Shown here: positions 47,015 through 56,471 of the stretch, piece by piece
How positions within the stretch are numbered: position 1 is the first letter of the stretch
Layout of the letters: every line of letters starts with the position of its first letter
NCBI GenBank assembly: GCA_934563745.1
Contig: CAKTHE010000002.1
Coordinates: forward strand, 1 to 64,000
Length of the DNA stretch: 64,000 nucleotides
Direction: 5' to 3'
From: an uncultured Dysosmobacter sp.
Lineage (GTDB): Bacteria > Bacillota > Clostridia > Oscillospirales > Oscillospiraceae
Program-made: the position numbers and the translations under genes
The notes under the pieces: model-generated
Seen by the model: the letters and a program-made list of their open reading frames with translations, nothing else
The model's database searches: none
Told to the model about the DNA's origin: nothing

Positions 47015-48799
47015 ATGCTGCTCTCAGCGGAACACCTGAGCATCAACTTCGGCAGCCGCCAGCTGCTGGAGGATGTGTCGTTTTACTTAAATGAAGGGGA
47101 TAAGGTGGGGATCCTGGGCATCAACGGAACGGGAAAATCCACGCTGCTCAAGGTCCTGGCCGGACGGGCAGAGCCGGATGGCGGAACGGTGCGGCCGGAT
47201 CCCAATGTTCAGATCAGCTACCTGCCCCAGAATCCGGAGACCGAGGATACGCTCAGCGTACTGGAACAGGTTTTGGCCTGGATCCCGCCGGAGGTGCGGG
47301 AGACGGAGACCTATGAGGCCAAGACCATGCTCAACCGTTTGGGCCTTTCGGACTTTGATCAGCCCGTGGGGACACTCTCCGGCGGACAGCGCAAGCGGGC
47401 GGCCCTGGCCGCGGCTTTGCTGCATCCCGGCGATGTGCTGATTCTGGACGAGCCGACCAACCATTTGGACAGTGAAATGGTGGCCTGGCTGGAGGAGTGG
47501 CTGCGCCGCTTCTCCGGCGGCCTGATCATGGTGACCCATGACCGGTATTTCCTGGAGCGGGTGGTGAATCACATTACGGAGCTTTCCAGGGGAAAGCTGT
47601 ATCATTACGAGGCGAACTATTCCCGCTATCTGGAGCTGAAAAGCCAGCGGGAGGAGATGGCGGAGGCATCTGAGCGGAAGCGTCAGTCCATTCTGCGCGT
47701 GGAGCGGGAGTGGATCATGCGGGGCTGTCGGGCCCGGTCCACGAAGAGCAAGGACCGGATCGAGCGCTACGAAGCGCTGAAAAACCAGGCGGCTCCGGAG
47801 ACAGACAGCACGGTTCAGATGGGGGCTGCGTCCAGCCGCCTGGGGAAAAAGATCATCACACTCACGGAGGTAAGCAAGCGCTTTGGGGATCGAGTGGTTC
47901 TGCGGGACGTTTCTTACAGCCTCCTCCGGGGGGACCGGATCGGCATCGTGGGCCGCAACGGCGCCGGGAAATCCACACTGCTGCGTCTGATTGCCGGGCA
48001 GCTGCCGCCGGACTCCGGCAGTGTAGAGATCGGGGAGACGGTGAAGATCGGCTTTTTCAGCCAGGAAGGGCGGGAGCTGGATCTGAACCAGCGGGTCTAT
48101 GACTTTATCCACGACATTGCGGATGAGGTGCGCACGGAAGAGGGGACCTTCACGGCGAATCAGATGATGGAGCGGTTTTTGTTCCCGGGGGATCTGCAGG
48201 CGGTCCCCATCGGCCGGCTTTCCGGGGGAGAGCGGCGCCGGCTGTACCTGCTGTCCGTTTTGATGAGCGCCCCCAATGTGCTGCTTCTGGATGAGCCGAC
48301 CAATGATTTGGACGTGATGACCCTGGCCATTCTGGAGGATTATCTGAAGGGCTTCCCCGGACCGATTCTGGCGGTTTCCCACGACCGATGGTTTCTGGAT
48401 AAGCTGGCCGGCTCCATTTTTGAGGTTTGCGGCGAAGGCACGGTGAAGCGCTTTGTGGGAAACTGGAGCGATTGGGCAGAAAAGAGACAACAGGAAGCGC
48501 CGAAGCCGACGGCTTCGACAGGGGCAGAAAAGCCTCGGGAGAAGGAGAAGCCCCGGGAGCGGAAGCTGAAGTTTTCTTACCGGGAAGAGCGGGAGTTTGC
48601 CACCATTGACGCGGAGCTGGCCGATCTGGAGCAGCAGCTTTCCGCATGTGAACGGGCTATGGAGGAAAGCGGCAGCGATTATGTCCGCCTGCAGGAGCTG
48701 ACCCGGCAGCAGACGGAGCTGAAAGCTGCTTTGGAGGAAAAGACGGAGCGGTGGCTGTATCTGCAGGAGCTGAAAGAAAAGATCGACGCCCAGGAATAA
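47015..48799 (+). CDS. ABC-F family ATPase
   Basis: Soluble protein of 594 residues with two ATPase domains and no membrane part. First domain: GINGTGKST, LSGGQRKR, LILDEPTNHLD. The linker (about 230-290) contains RVEREWIMRGCRARSTKSK. Second domain: GRNGAGKST, LSGGERRR, LLLDEPTNDLD. Then a Lys/Pro-rich stretch and a C-terminal coiled coil (about 520-594). Such proteins act on the ribosome; this one is like the Uup/YfmR group and could aid translation, DNA repair or antibiotic protection. GAGGAG supports the start at 47015. Confidence 0.93.
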   Translation: MLLSAEHLSINFGSRQLLEDVSFYLNEGDKVGILGINGTGKSTLLKVLAGRAEPDGGTVRPDPNVQISYLPQNPETEDTLSVLEQVLAWIPPEVRETETYEAKTMLNRLGLSDFDQPVGTLSGGQRKRAALAAALLHPGDVLILDEPTNHLDSEMVAWLEEWLRRFSGGLIMVTHDRYFLERVVNHITELSRGKLYHYEANYSRYLELKSQREEMAEASERKRQSILRVEREWIMRGCRARSTKSKDRIERYEALKNQAAPETDSTVQMGAASSRLGKKIITLTEVSKRFGDRVVLRDVSYSLLRGDRIGIVGRNGAGKSTLLRLIAGQLPPDSGSVEIGETVKIGFFSQEGRELDLNQRVYDFIHDIADEVRTEEGTFTANQMMERFLFPGDLQAVPIGRLSGGERRRLYLLSVLMSAPNVLLLDEPTNDLDVMTLAILEDYLKGFPGPILAVSHDRWFLDKLAGSIFEVCGEGTVKRFVGNWSDWAEKRQQEAPKPTASTGAEKPREKEKPRERKLKFSYREEREFATIDAELADLEQQLSACERAMEESGSDYVRLQELTRQQTELKAALEEKTERWLYLQELKEKIDAQE

Positions 48800-48827
48800 A
48801 AGCCGCCGGAGTCCTCCGGCGGAAGCG

Positions 48828-48862
48828 AAATCCCCCACCGGTTGAACCGGTGGGGGATTTTT
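48828..48862. terminator. Terminator of the ABC-F gene
   Basis: AAATCCCCCACCGG pairs with CCGGTGGGGGATTT, followed by TT. A second hairpin (GCCGCCGGAG/CTCCGGCGG) lies at 48802-48822. Confidence 0.92.
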
Positions 48863-48868
48863 GATGGT

Positions 48869-49408
48869 TTAAAGACGATCCTCTTTTGAGACGGCATACC
48901 ACTGATTGTAGACCTGACGATAGACCTGCGCGGTTTCCGGGCGGCGGCAGACCATGCGGACGCGGCGGGGAAACGGATGGTCGTACAAAAATTCCATGAT
49001 GGCTTTTTCGGCGACCGTGGCAGCCGGGACCTCCGGATAGCCGAAAACGCCGGTGGAGAGGGAGCAAAAATCCAGCGTGTTCAGACGAAGCCGCTCAGCC
49101 TGAGCCAGACAGGAGCGATAACAGCGGGCCAGTACGGCTGCCTCGCCTGCGGAGCCGCCCTGCCAGCGGGGTCCCACCGTGTGGAAGATCCACGCTGCCT
49201 TCAGCCGGAATCCCGGGGTGACCACGGTCTGCCCGGGGGCCAGGGGCGTGAGAGCCCGGCAGGCTGATGCCAGCTCCGGCCCCGCAGCGGCGTGAATGGC
49301 GGCATCTACGCCGCCTCCGCCCGAGAGGACTTCATCGGAAGCGTTGACAATGGCCTGGGCGTCAGAAGCGGTCAGGTCGCCGACCACAACGGAAAAGCGG
49401 CGTTCCAT
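48869..49408 (-). CDS. Macrodomain protein
   Basis: Protein of 179 residues that is one macrodomain. Seen: VVGDLTASDAQAIVNASDEVL near 8, GGGGVDAAIHAAAGPEL near 31, HTVGPRW near 76 and SLSTGVFGYP near 117. These are the ADP-ribose-binding loops of the YmdB/MacroD type; hydrolysis of O-acetyl-ADP-ribose or ADP-ribosyl groups is expected. Its ATG overlaps the stop of the deaminase gene (TAATG), so it is translationally coupled to a purine enzyme. That pairing is unusual. Confidence 0.93.
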   Translation of the reverse strand: MERRFSVVVGDLTASDAQAIVNASDEVLSGGGGVDAAIHAAAGPELASACRALTPLAPGQTVVTPGFRLKAAWIFHTVGPRWQGGSAGEAAVLARCYRSCLAQAERLRLNTLDFCSLSTGVFGYPEVPAATVAEKAIMEFLYDHPFPRRVRMVCRRPETAQVYRQVYNQWYAVSKEDRL

Positions 49409-50766
49409 TACAGCTTGCGCAGGTATTCCGTGCACTTGCGATTGGCCTCCGCGGCCAGCTTTTCTTCGTCCACGTTGACCAGCTGCCCGTCCCGTACCAC
49501 GACCTTCCCGTCGACAATGGTGTAATCCACGGCGTCCCGCAGGCCGACGGTTGCCAGCATGGCCTTGGGATCGTAGGCGGCCCCGACCAGTTCCAGCCGG
49601 CGGGAGTCCACCAGAAACAGGTCCGCGCATTTGCCGACGGAGAGGATGCCGATGTCATCCCGGCCCAGCAGCTTTGCGCCGTTTCGGGTGGCCATTTTCA
49701 GCACATCGTAGCCGGAGGGGGCGTTTTTGCCGGAGTGGAGCCGGTGAAGCAGATAGCATACCCGCATTTCTTCCAGCATGGACGACCCGTCGTTGGAGGC
49801 GGAGCCATCCACACCCAAACCGATGGTGATCCCGTGCTTGTGCATCTGCGGGACCTTGGCAACGCCGGAGGAGAGCTTCATGTTGGAGATGGGGCAGTGG
49901 ACGATCCCGGTGCCGGTGCGGGCCAGCTCCCGCTGCTCTTCTGCGTTGAAGTGAATGCCGTGGGCATACCAGACATCCCGCCCGGTCCAGCCGACGGAGG
50001 ACATATACTCCAGCGGCCGCATGCCGAACTGCTTGAGGGTATAGCGGGATTCGGAGGTCGTCTCCGCCAGATGCGTGTGCAGGCGGACCTTGTATTGCCG
50101 CGCCACACCTGCGCATTCGCGCAGCAGGTCGGAAGAGACGGAGAAGGGCGAGCAGGGGGCGATGACCACCTGATGCATGGACCCGAAGGACGAGTCATGA
50201 TAGGTCTCCACCGCATGGATGCAGTCCTTCACGATCTCGTCGATGGACTGGACAACACCGTCGGGGGGCAGCCCGCCATCCTTGCGGGACAGATCCATGC
50301 CCCCGCGGGAGACGTGCATGCGGGCACCCATACGGTCCGCCGCGTCAAACTGGACGCCGACCAGGTCGCCGCAGCCCTGCGGGAAAACATAATGGTGGTC
50401 AAAGCAGGTGGTGCAGCCGTGCTTAAGCAGCTCGCCCAGACCGACCATGGTGGAGAGGCGGACTACATCCTCGTCCAGACCCTTCCAGATTTCGTAGAGG
50501 GCTGTCAGCCAATCAAACAGCTCCAGATTCTGAACCAGAGGCAGATTTCTGGAAAAGATCTGATACAGGTGATGGTGCGCGTTGATCAGACCCGGATAAC
50601 AGATCATACGGGTCCCGTCAACGACCTCATCGGCGGTTCGGTTCAGATGTGCTCCGATGGCGAGGATCACGCCGTCTTCTGCGTACAGATCCACGTGATT
50701 CAGTACGCGGTCCGAGTAATCGCAGGTCACCAGAGTGTCAATATTTTGAATCAGGAGAGAAGACAT
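49408..50766 (-). CDS. 8-oxoguanine deaminase-like amidohydrolase
   Basis: Metal-dependent deaminase of 452 residues in the amidohydrolase superfamily. The metal ligands are in NAHHHLYQ, HTHLAET, YAHGIHF and GVDGSASNDGS. The regions HHHLYQIFSRNLP, LFDWLTALYEIW and TTCFDHHYVFPQGCGDL match the 8-oxoguanine/guanine/hydroxyatrazine deaminase branch rather than SsnA. It probably turns 8-oxoguanine or a similar purine into urate or xanthine-type products. AAAGGAG eight bases before 50766 fixes the start. It is coupled to the macrodomain gene and close to a nucleoside importer. Confidence 0.88.
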   Translation of the reverse strand: MSSLLIQNIDTLVTCDYSDRVLNHVDLYAEDGVILAIGAHLNRTADEVVDGTRMICYPGLINAHHHLYQIFSRNLPLVQNLELFDWLTALYEIWKGLDEDVVRLSTMVGLGELLKHGCTTCFDHHYVFPQGCGDLVGVQFDAADRMGARMHVSRGGMDLSRKDGGLPPDGVVQSIDEIVKDCIHAVETYHDSSFGSMHQVVIAPCSPFSVSSDLLRECAGVARQYKVRLHTHLAETTSESRYTLKQFGMRPLEYMSSVGWTGRDVWYAHGIHFNAEEQRELARTGTGIVHCPISNMKLSSGVAKVPQMHKHGITIGLGVDGSASNDGSSMLEEMRVCYLLHRLHSGKNAPSGYDVLKMATRNGAKLLGRDDIGILSVGKCADLFLVDSRRLELVGAAYDPKAMLATVGLRDAVDYTIVDGKVVVRDGQLVNVDEEKLAAEANRKCTEYLRKL

Positions 50767-50803
50767 GGGGCACGCTCCTTTCATGATATACTGCATTACT
50801 TTC

Positions 50804-50832
50804 AGTATAAGGACTTTCCGGGGAAAAAGCAA
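50804..50832 (-). promoter_or_regulatory. Promoter for deaminase-macrodomain
   Basis: TTGCTT (50827-50832) and TATACT (50804-50809) on the minus strand, 17 bases apart. Confidence 0.65.
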
Positions 50833-50861
50833 ATGTTTCAAGGAAAAAGCGGAAAAATTTC

Positions 50862-50890
50862 TTGAGATGAGGGGGAAGTTGTGCTACTCT
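50862..50890 (+). promoter_or_regulatory. Promoter for the serine dehydratase genes
   Basis: TTGAGA (50862-50867) and TACTCT (50885-50890), 17 bases apart. Confidence 0.55.
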
Positions 50891-50930
50891 TTTTGTCAGA
50901 TTTGTTTTGAGGGAAGGGGCTTTTGCCGCT

Positions 50931-51608
50931 ATGCTGGATATCTTTGAGATTTTAGGCCCCGTAATGGTCGGCCCTTCCAGTTCGCATACGGCCGGCGCGG
51001 TGCGGATCGGCCTGATGGCCCGGACGCTGTTGGGCGGGACGCCGAAGCAGGCGCACATTGCGCTGCACGGCTCGTTTGCGGAGACCGGGCTGGGCCACGG
51101 GACGGACCGGGCGCTGATTGCGGGACTTTTGGGCATGCGCCCGGACGATCTGCGGATCCCGCACAGCTTTTCCATCGCCCGGGAGCAGGGGCTGGAGTTT
51201 GATTTCCGGGAGGTGCAGCTGAAAGAAGCGCATCCCAATACGGCTGTGCTGGAGCTGACCGGTCCGGGAGGCGAACGCCTGAAGCTGCAGGCGTCCTCTG
51301 TGGGCGGGGGACGGATCCATGCGGACTATCTGGATGACATTGCCGTGGATTTCACCGGGGATTTTAACACGCTGATCATTCACAGCGTGGATATTTCCGG
51401 TGAGCTGGCAGAGGTGACGGGGATCCTCTCCGACGGGGGGATCAATATCGCGAATATGAGCGTGTTCCGCAGCCGCCGGGGCGGCAAGGTGCTGATGGTC
51501 ATCGAGACGGACCAGAATGTTCCCCTCCCGGTCCGCACCCGGCTCAGCGGGCTGGAGCATGTGCAGGGACTTTCCTATTATGAGAGGGAGGATACGAGTG
51601 GCGTTTGA
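50931..51608 (+). CDS. sdaAB: L-serine dehydratase, beta subunit
   Basis: Small subunit (225 residues) of the iron-sulfur serine dehydratase that converts L-serine to pyruvate and ammonia. GPSSSHTAGAVRIGLMA near 14 is the family block. The C-terminal ACT domain (about 148-220, NTLIIHSVDISGELAEVTGILSD) may sense serine. The start at 50931 has a GGAAGGGG site 11 bases upstream. It overlaps the alpha gene by 11 bases. Confidence 0.96.
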   Translation: MLDIFEILGPVMVGPSSSHTAGAVRIGLMARTLLGGTPKQAHIALHGSFAETGLGHGTDRALIAGLLGMRPDDLRIPHSFSIAREQGLEFDFREVQLKEAHPNTAVLELTGPGGERLKLQASSVGGGRIHADYLDDIAVDFTGDFNTLIIHSVDISGELAEVTGILSDGGINIANMSVFRSRRGGKVLMVIETDQNVPLPVRTRLSGLEHVQGLSYYEREDTSGV

Positions 51609-52485
51609 TTCGATGGAGGAGATCTTCCGGCGCTGCGACGCGATCGGCGCACCGTTCTGGAAGGTCATTCTGGATATGGATGTGGACGAGCGGCAGGTCA
51701 CGCCGGAGGAGTCGTTTGAAAAGATGCGGGGGACCTGGCAGGCCATGCTGGAGGCGGACGCCACATACCGGAGCGACCGCCGCTCGGCCAGCGGCCTGGT
51801 GGGCGGCGACGGGAAGCGGATGCGTCTTTACACGGCGGAGAATCACACGCTTTCCGGCGGCTATATGAGCGAGGTGATCACCACGGCACTGTGCATGGGC
51901 GAGTCCAACGCCTGCATGCGTAAGATCGTGGCGGCCCCAACGGCTGGGGCCTGCGGTGTTCTGCCGGCGGTGCTGATCCCGCTTTCCTGGCAGGATCAGC
52001 TACAGGAGGATACGATCGTGAAGGCCCTTTATGTGGCGGCGGGGATCGGCGCCGTGGTAGGCCTGCGGGCGTGCATCTCCGGCGCTTCCGGCGGCTGCCA
52101 GGCAGAGATCGGAACCGCATCAGCCATGGCTGCGGGCGCGCTGACCTTTTTGCGGGGCGGCGATGGCCGGAAGATCGGAAACGCGGCCGCGATGGCGCTG
52201 AAAAATCTGATGGGCCTGGTATGCGATCCGGTGGCCGGCCTGGTGGAAGTGCCCTGCGTAAAGCGGAATGTGATCGGCGCCGTCAATGCGGTCAGCAGCG
52301 CGGATATGGCTCTGGCTGGCATTGAAAGCCGGGTCCCGGTGGACCAGGTGATTGACGCCATGGGCAGCGTGGGACAGCGCCTGCCCGTAGAGCTGCGGGA
52401 AACGGCCTTGGGCGGCCTGGCTGCGACTCCGTTTGGGCAGAAGGTGAAGGAGGAGTTGGAAAGCTGCCGGGCGGCCCAGATGTGA
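51598..52485 (+). CDS. sdaAA: L-serine dehydratase, alpha subunit
   Basis: Catalytic subunit, 295 residues. Cysteines for the 4Fe-4S cluster are in CDPVAGLVEVPC and the ISGASGGCQAEIG stretch; TAGACGVLPAVL is also present. The GTG start at 51598 has GGGAGG six bases upstream. The two genes form a simple operon that supplies pyruvate from serine. Confidence 0.96.
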   Translation: MAFDSMEEIFRRCDAIGAPFWKVILDMDVDERQVTPEESFEKMRGTWQAMLEADATYRSDRRSASGLVGGDGKRMRLYTAENHTLSGGYMSEVITTALCMGESNACMRKIVAAPTAGACGVLPAVLIPLSWQDQLQEDTIVKALYVAAGIGAVVGLRACISGASGGCQAEIGTASAMAAGALTFLRGGDGRKIGNAAAMALKNLMGLVCDPVAGLVEVPCVKRNVIGAVNAVSSADMALAGIESRVPVDQVIDAMGSVGQRLPVELRETALGGLAATPFGQKVKEELESCRAAQM

Positions 52486-52499
52486 AGCGATTCCAAGGA

Positions 52500-52543
52500 A
52501 ATAACGAGGCACCCCGGGAGCAATCCCGGGGTGCCTCGTTATT
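52500..52543. terminator. Bidirectional terminator
   Basis: AATAACGAGGCACCCCGGGA pairs with TCCCGGGGTGCCTCGTTATT around GCAA. It serves sdaAA and the converging nucleoside permease gene. Confidence 0.95.
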
Positions 52544-52567
52544 TTGACGTGTATGGCAGGGCGATCC

Positions 52568-53551
52568 TCATCGATCTTCCCGGAAGTAGGCAAGGCCCAG
52601 ACTGGCCGGCGGCTGATTTTCTTTTTTGCTGCGCAGGGAAATGAAGATTAGAACCAGAATGGTCACCACATAGGGGATCATTTTGCACAGCTCCTGCGAG
52701 CGGCGGGTCAGACCGGGAATGTAGAAATACATCCAGAAAAGAATGCCGAACAGGTAGGCGCCCCAGATGGCATTGATGGATTTCCAGGTGGCAAAGATGA
52801 CCAGAGCCACCGCCAGCCAGCCCAGCTTTTCAATGCCGCCGTCGTTGGCCCAGGTGCCTTTGGTGTAGTCCATCACGTAGTAAAGGCCGCCCATGCCGGA
52901 GATCCCGGCACCGATGCAGGTGGCCAGGTACTTGTTTTTGGTCACGTTGATCCCGGCGGCGTCTGCCGTGGCGGGATTTTCGCCCACGGCCCGCAGATTC
53001 AGCCCGGGCCGGGTCCGCCCCAGAAACAGCTGGACGGCGATGGCGATCAGAATGGCCAGATAGACCATGAAGCCATAGGAGAACAGCAGCTGACCCACCG
53101 TGCCTGCGCCGGACAGAGCGGGGATCGTAGCCCGATATACGTTGGAGGTGGCGGCCACCTTGATCTGGCCGACGCCGCCGGCGAGCTTGTTCAGGGAGCC
53201 GCCGAAGAAGTTGGCCACGCCGCCGCCGAAAATTGTCAGCGTCAGGCCGGTGACATTCTGGTTGGCCCGCAGGGAGATGGTCAGCACGCTGAACAGCAGA
53301 CCGCCCAGCGCGGAGGCGGCGAAGGCGCACAGCAGCGAGATCAGAAGGCACAAAAACGGGCTGGGCGTTTCCACTGCGGATTCATAGAAAAATGCGCCGG
53401 TCAGGCCGGCAATGCCGCCTAAGTACATGATGCCGGGAACGCCCAGGTTCAGATTTCCGGACTTTTCGGTCAGAATTTCGCCGGTGGCACCGAACAGGAT
53501 TACCGTGCCGAACACAATAGCGGCCTGGAACAACGTAATAAGCTGAGTCAT
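52568..53551 (-). CDS. Nucleoside/nucleobase ABC transporter permease (second)
   Basis: Permease of 327 residues of the BmpA-linked (NupQ/YufQ) type with eight to nine hydrophobic segments. GATGEILTEKSGNLNLGVPGIMYLGG near the N-terminus and LRAVGENPATADAAGINVTKNKY in the cytoplasmic loop are family marks. It is last in the leftward order binding protein, ATPase, permease, permease. Confidence 0.93.
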   Translation of the reverse strand: MTQLITLFQAAIVFGTVILFGATGEILTEKSGNLNLGVPGIMYLGGIAGLTGAFFYESAVETPSPFLCLLISLLCAFAASALGGLLFSVLTISLRANQNVTGLTLTIFGGGVANFFGGSLNKLAGGVGQIKVAATSNVYRATIPALSGAGTVGQLLFSYGFMVYLAILIAIAVQLFLGRTRPGLNLRAVGENPATADAAGINVTKNKYLATCIGAGISGMGGLYYVMDYTKGTWANDGGIEKLGWLAVALVIFATWKSINAIWGAYLFGILFWMYFYIPGLTRRSQELCKMIPYVVTILVLIFISLRSKKENQPPASLGLAYFREDR

Positions 53552-53570
53552 AAACGTGGTGCCCCCTTTC

Positions 53571-54662
53571 TCAATGATGCTTGCGCCGGAAGGTGACTTT
53601 ATAGTTGATGAAGAATTCGCTGCCCAGGATGAAGAACAGCAAAATGCCGGTGATGATGCTGGAGACGTAATCGTTCAGGTTGTAGCGGGAGGCGATTTCC
53701 TGGGCGCCCTTTTCCAGAAACACCAGCAGCAGCGAGATGAGGATCATGACAAAGGTGTTGAATTTGGCAAGCCAGGCCACGATGATGGCGGTGAATCCGC
53801 GGCCGCCGGCCGTCTGCACGGAGATGGTGTGGGACGATCCGGACACGGCCAGGAACCCGGCAATGCCGCAGATGGCGCCGGAAAGGGCCATGGTGCGGAC
53901 GTAGACCTTGCGGACGTTGATGCCGGCATAGCGGGCGGTGTTTTCCGAGTTGCCGACCACGGCGATCTCATATCCGTGCTTGGAATAGCGCAGATAGACG
54001 TATACCGCGATGGTCAGTGCCAGCACGATAAGCACGTTTAAAAGATAGGACTGCCCGAACAGGGCCGGGAGCCAGCCGATCTTTGTGCGCTGGTTGATGA
54101 TGCCGACTGCGTTGGAACCGAAGGGATTTTCCCACAGGGCCACGCAATAGCTGGTCAGCTGCACGGCCACATAGTTCATCATCAGGGTAAACAGGGTCTC
54201 ATTGGTGTTCCAGCGGGCCTTGAAAATGCCGGGCAGAAGCCCCCACACGCCGCCGGCCACAATGGATGTAACGATCATCAGCAGAAACAGCAGCGGCGTG
54301 GGCAGATTGTTGAAGTAGATCATGCAGGCGGCGGTGGCAATGCCGCCCACCAGGATCTGCCCCTCGGCGCCGATGTTCCAAAACTTCATTTTGAAGGCCG
54401 GCGCCAGGCCGACAGCCACGCACAGCATCATCATCGTGTCGCGGATGGTGCTCCAGGCGCGGATCTTAGTGCCGAAGGCACCTTTGTACATGGCCGCATA
54501 TACCAGAAGCGGATTCATTTTGACGATGGCGTAAATAATGAATCCGGACAGGACCAGAGCCAGAAGAATCGCCACGGCCCGGATTCCCCAGGCTTTGCCG
54601 CGGGCAATGGTGGTCCGCTTGGAGATGCGGATCAGAGGCTCACGGTGCTCAGACTGTTTCAT
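53571..54662 (-). CDS. Nucleoside/nucleobase ABC transporter permease (first)
   Basis: Permease of 363 residues, NupP/YufP type. It has about ten hydrophobic segments, KFWNIGAEGQILVGG in the middle and the loop YEIAVVGNSENTARYAGINVRKVYV. The ATG at 54662 overlaps the ATPase stop by four bases; an upstream reading lies inside the ATPase gene. Confidence 0.93.
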   Translation of the reverse strand: MKQSEHREPLIRISKRTTIARGKAWGIRAVAILLALVLSGFIIYAIVKMNPLLVYAAMYKGAFGTKIRAWSTIRDTMMMLCVAVGLAPAFKMKFWNIGAEGQILVGGIATAACMIYFNNLPTPLLFLLMIVTSIVAGGVWGLLPGIFKARWNTNETLFTLMMNYVAVQLTSYCVALWENPFGSNAVGIINQRTKIGWLPALFGQSYLLNVLIVLALTIAVYVYLRYSKHGYEIAVVGNSENTARYAGINVRKVYVRTMALSGAICGIAGFLAVSGSSHTISVQTAGGRGFTAIIVAWLAKFNTFVMILISLLLVFLEKGAQEIASRYNLNDYVSSIITGILLFFILGSEFFINYKVTFRRKHH

Positions 54663-56248
54663 GCCGGATCCCCCTTTCTTGCAAGACGGGTCATCAGAAG
54701 ACCGACTTCCTCTTTGGTGGCGGTCCGCCCGTTCACGATGCCGCTGACCTGGCCGGCGCACAGGACCAGGATCCGGTCGCACAGCTCCAGAAGGACATCC
54801 AGGTCCTCACCGACGTAGATCACGGCCACGCCCTTCATCTTCTGCTCCGTCATCAGCTTGTAAATTGTATACGAGGTGTTGATGTCCAGCCCGCGGACGG
54901 CGTAAGCAGACATGAGCACCGTGGGATTCATGGCGATCTCCCGGCCGACCAGCACCTTCTGCACATTGCCGCCGGAGAGCTTGCGGATTGCGGTGGACAC
55001 GCTGGGCGTGACGACTTCCAGCTCCCGCACAACGGTTTCTGCCAGTTCCTTGGGCTTTTTCCGGTCCACGAAGGCGCCGCGTCCGTTTAAGTAGCTGCGC
55101 AGCAGCATGTTATCCGTCAGATCCATGTCGCCCACCAGGCCCATGCCCAGCCGATCCTCCGGCACGAAGGAAAGGGAGACGCCCATTTTGAAGATGTCCA
55201 GCGGGTTCCGCCCGATCAACTCATGGACATGGGCGGCGTTGGCGCCTTGTTCCTCCGGCGGGCAGGCAGGGTTCCAATCGTTGTCCTTATAGAGGATATG
55301 GCTGCCAGACTCCACATTCTGAAGCCCGGCAATGGCTTCCAGCAGCTGCTTCTGGCCGGAGCCGGAAATGCCGGCGATGCCCAGAATTTCACCGCCGTAA
55401 GCGGTGAAGCTGACATCGGTCAGGCGGTTTACGCCGTCTTTATCCTTTACCGTCAGGTGCTGGACCTCGATCCGCTCCCGCAGCTGGGCGGCCCGGGGCC
55501 GCTCAATATTCAGCGTGACGGCCCGCCCCACCATCATATCGGTCAGCTTTTGCGGGGAGGTATCCTTGGTGGCTACGTCCCCGACGAATTTGCCCTTGCG
55601 CAGCACGGCGACCCGATCCGAAACGTCCATCACCTCGTGCAGCTTGTGGGTGATGATGACCAGGGACTTTCCGTCGGCTTTCATGTTGCGCATCACGGCA
55701 AACAGCTTATCCGTTTCCTGGGGGGTCAGTACGGCGGTGGGCTCGTCCAGGATCAGGATGTCTGCCCCGCGGTACAGCACCTTGACGATCTCCACCGTCT
55801 GCTTCTGCGAAACGGACATATCATAGACCTTCTGGTTGGGATCAATGTCGAATCCATAGCGGTCGCTGATCTCCTTGACTTTGGCGGCGATGGCCTTGCG
55901 GTCCAGCCGGCCGTCCTCCTGAAGGCCCAGCACGATATTTTCCGCTGCGGTGAAGACATCCACCAGTTTGAAGTGCTGATGGATCATGCCGATCCCCAGG
56001 TCGAAGGCATCCTTCGGGGAGCGGATGGACGCTTCCTTTCCGTTTACATAAATCGAGCCCTCTTCCGGGTAATAGATGCCGGCCAGCATGTTCATCAGCG
56101 TGGTTTTTCCGCTTCCGTTTTCCCCCAGAAGAGAGAGGATCTCGCCTCTTCGGATCTGAAGACTCACGTCGTCGTTGGCGACCACACTGCCGAACCGCTT
56201 GGTAATGTGCCTTAACTCAACTGCAGATGTTTGCTCCAAGGAGACCAT
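54659..56248 (-). CDS. Nucleoside/nucleobase ABC transporter ATP-binding protein
   Basis: Two-domain ATPase of 529 residues (NupO/RbsA-like). First domain: GENGSGKTT, VSQKQTVEIVK, LILDEPTAVLTP, VIITHK. The second domain is degenerate: GISGSGQKQL instead of a true Walker A, and MSAYAVRGLD instead of the normal Walker B. This asymmetry is usual for the family. It lies between the binding-protein gene and the permeases. Confidence 0.94.
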   Translation of the reverse strand: MVSLEQTSAVELRHITKRFGSVVANDDVSLQIRRGEILSLLGENGSGKTTLMNMLAGIYYPEEGSIYVNGKEASIRSPKDAFDLGIGMIHQHFKLVDVFTAAENIVLGLQEDGRLDRKAIAAKVKEISDRYGFDIDPNQKVYDMSVSQKQTVEIVKVLYRGADILILDEPTAVLTPQETDKLFAVMRNMKADGKSLVIITHKLHEVMDVSDRVAVLRKGKFVGDVATKDTSPQKLTDMMVGRAVTLNIERPRAAQLRERIEVQHLTVKDKDGVNRLTDVSFTAYGGEILGIAGISGSGQKQLLEAIAGLQNVESGSHILYKDNDWNPACPPEEQGANAAHVHELIGRNPLDIFKMGVSLSFVPEDRLGMGLVGDMDLTDNMLLRSYLNGRGAFVDRKKPKELAETVVRELEVVTPSVSTAIRKLSGGNVQKVLVGREIAMNPTVLMSAYAVRGLDINTSYTIYKLMTEQKMKGVAVIYVGEDLDVLLELCDRILVLCAGQVSGIVNGRTATKEEVGLLMTRLARKGDPA

Positions 56249-56425
56249 CCTTTCTTGAAGAGAGCCGCAAATCGGCTTTCTGATTAATTAAAGGGCTCCG
56301 GGCGTGCGCGCTTCCGGCGGATCCGGCGACGCCCGGGTGCTTTTTTCGAAGAGCACCTATGATCATTCAGTATACCATAGATCCCAAAGGCTGTAAATAA
56401 TGCAGCGGTGCAAAAAAATAGATTT

Positions 56426-56451
56426 GGGGGCTGCCGGACACGGCAGCCCCC
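56426..56451 (-). terminator. Hairpin between the binding-protein and ATPase genes
   Basis: GGGGGCTGCC pairs with GGCAGCCCCC; on the minus strand AAATCTATTTTTTTG follows. It is a partial terminator, likely giving more binding protein than membrane parts. Confidence 0.8.
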
Positions 56452-56471
56452 AACGTTGGAGCGCTTTGAAA

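Noticed and set aside
49408..50766. Calling the amidohydrolase SsnA
   Set aside because: Its HHHLYQ and FDHHYVFPQG regions fit the 8-oxoguanine/hydroxyatrazine deaminase branch better.
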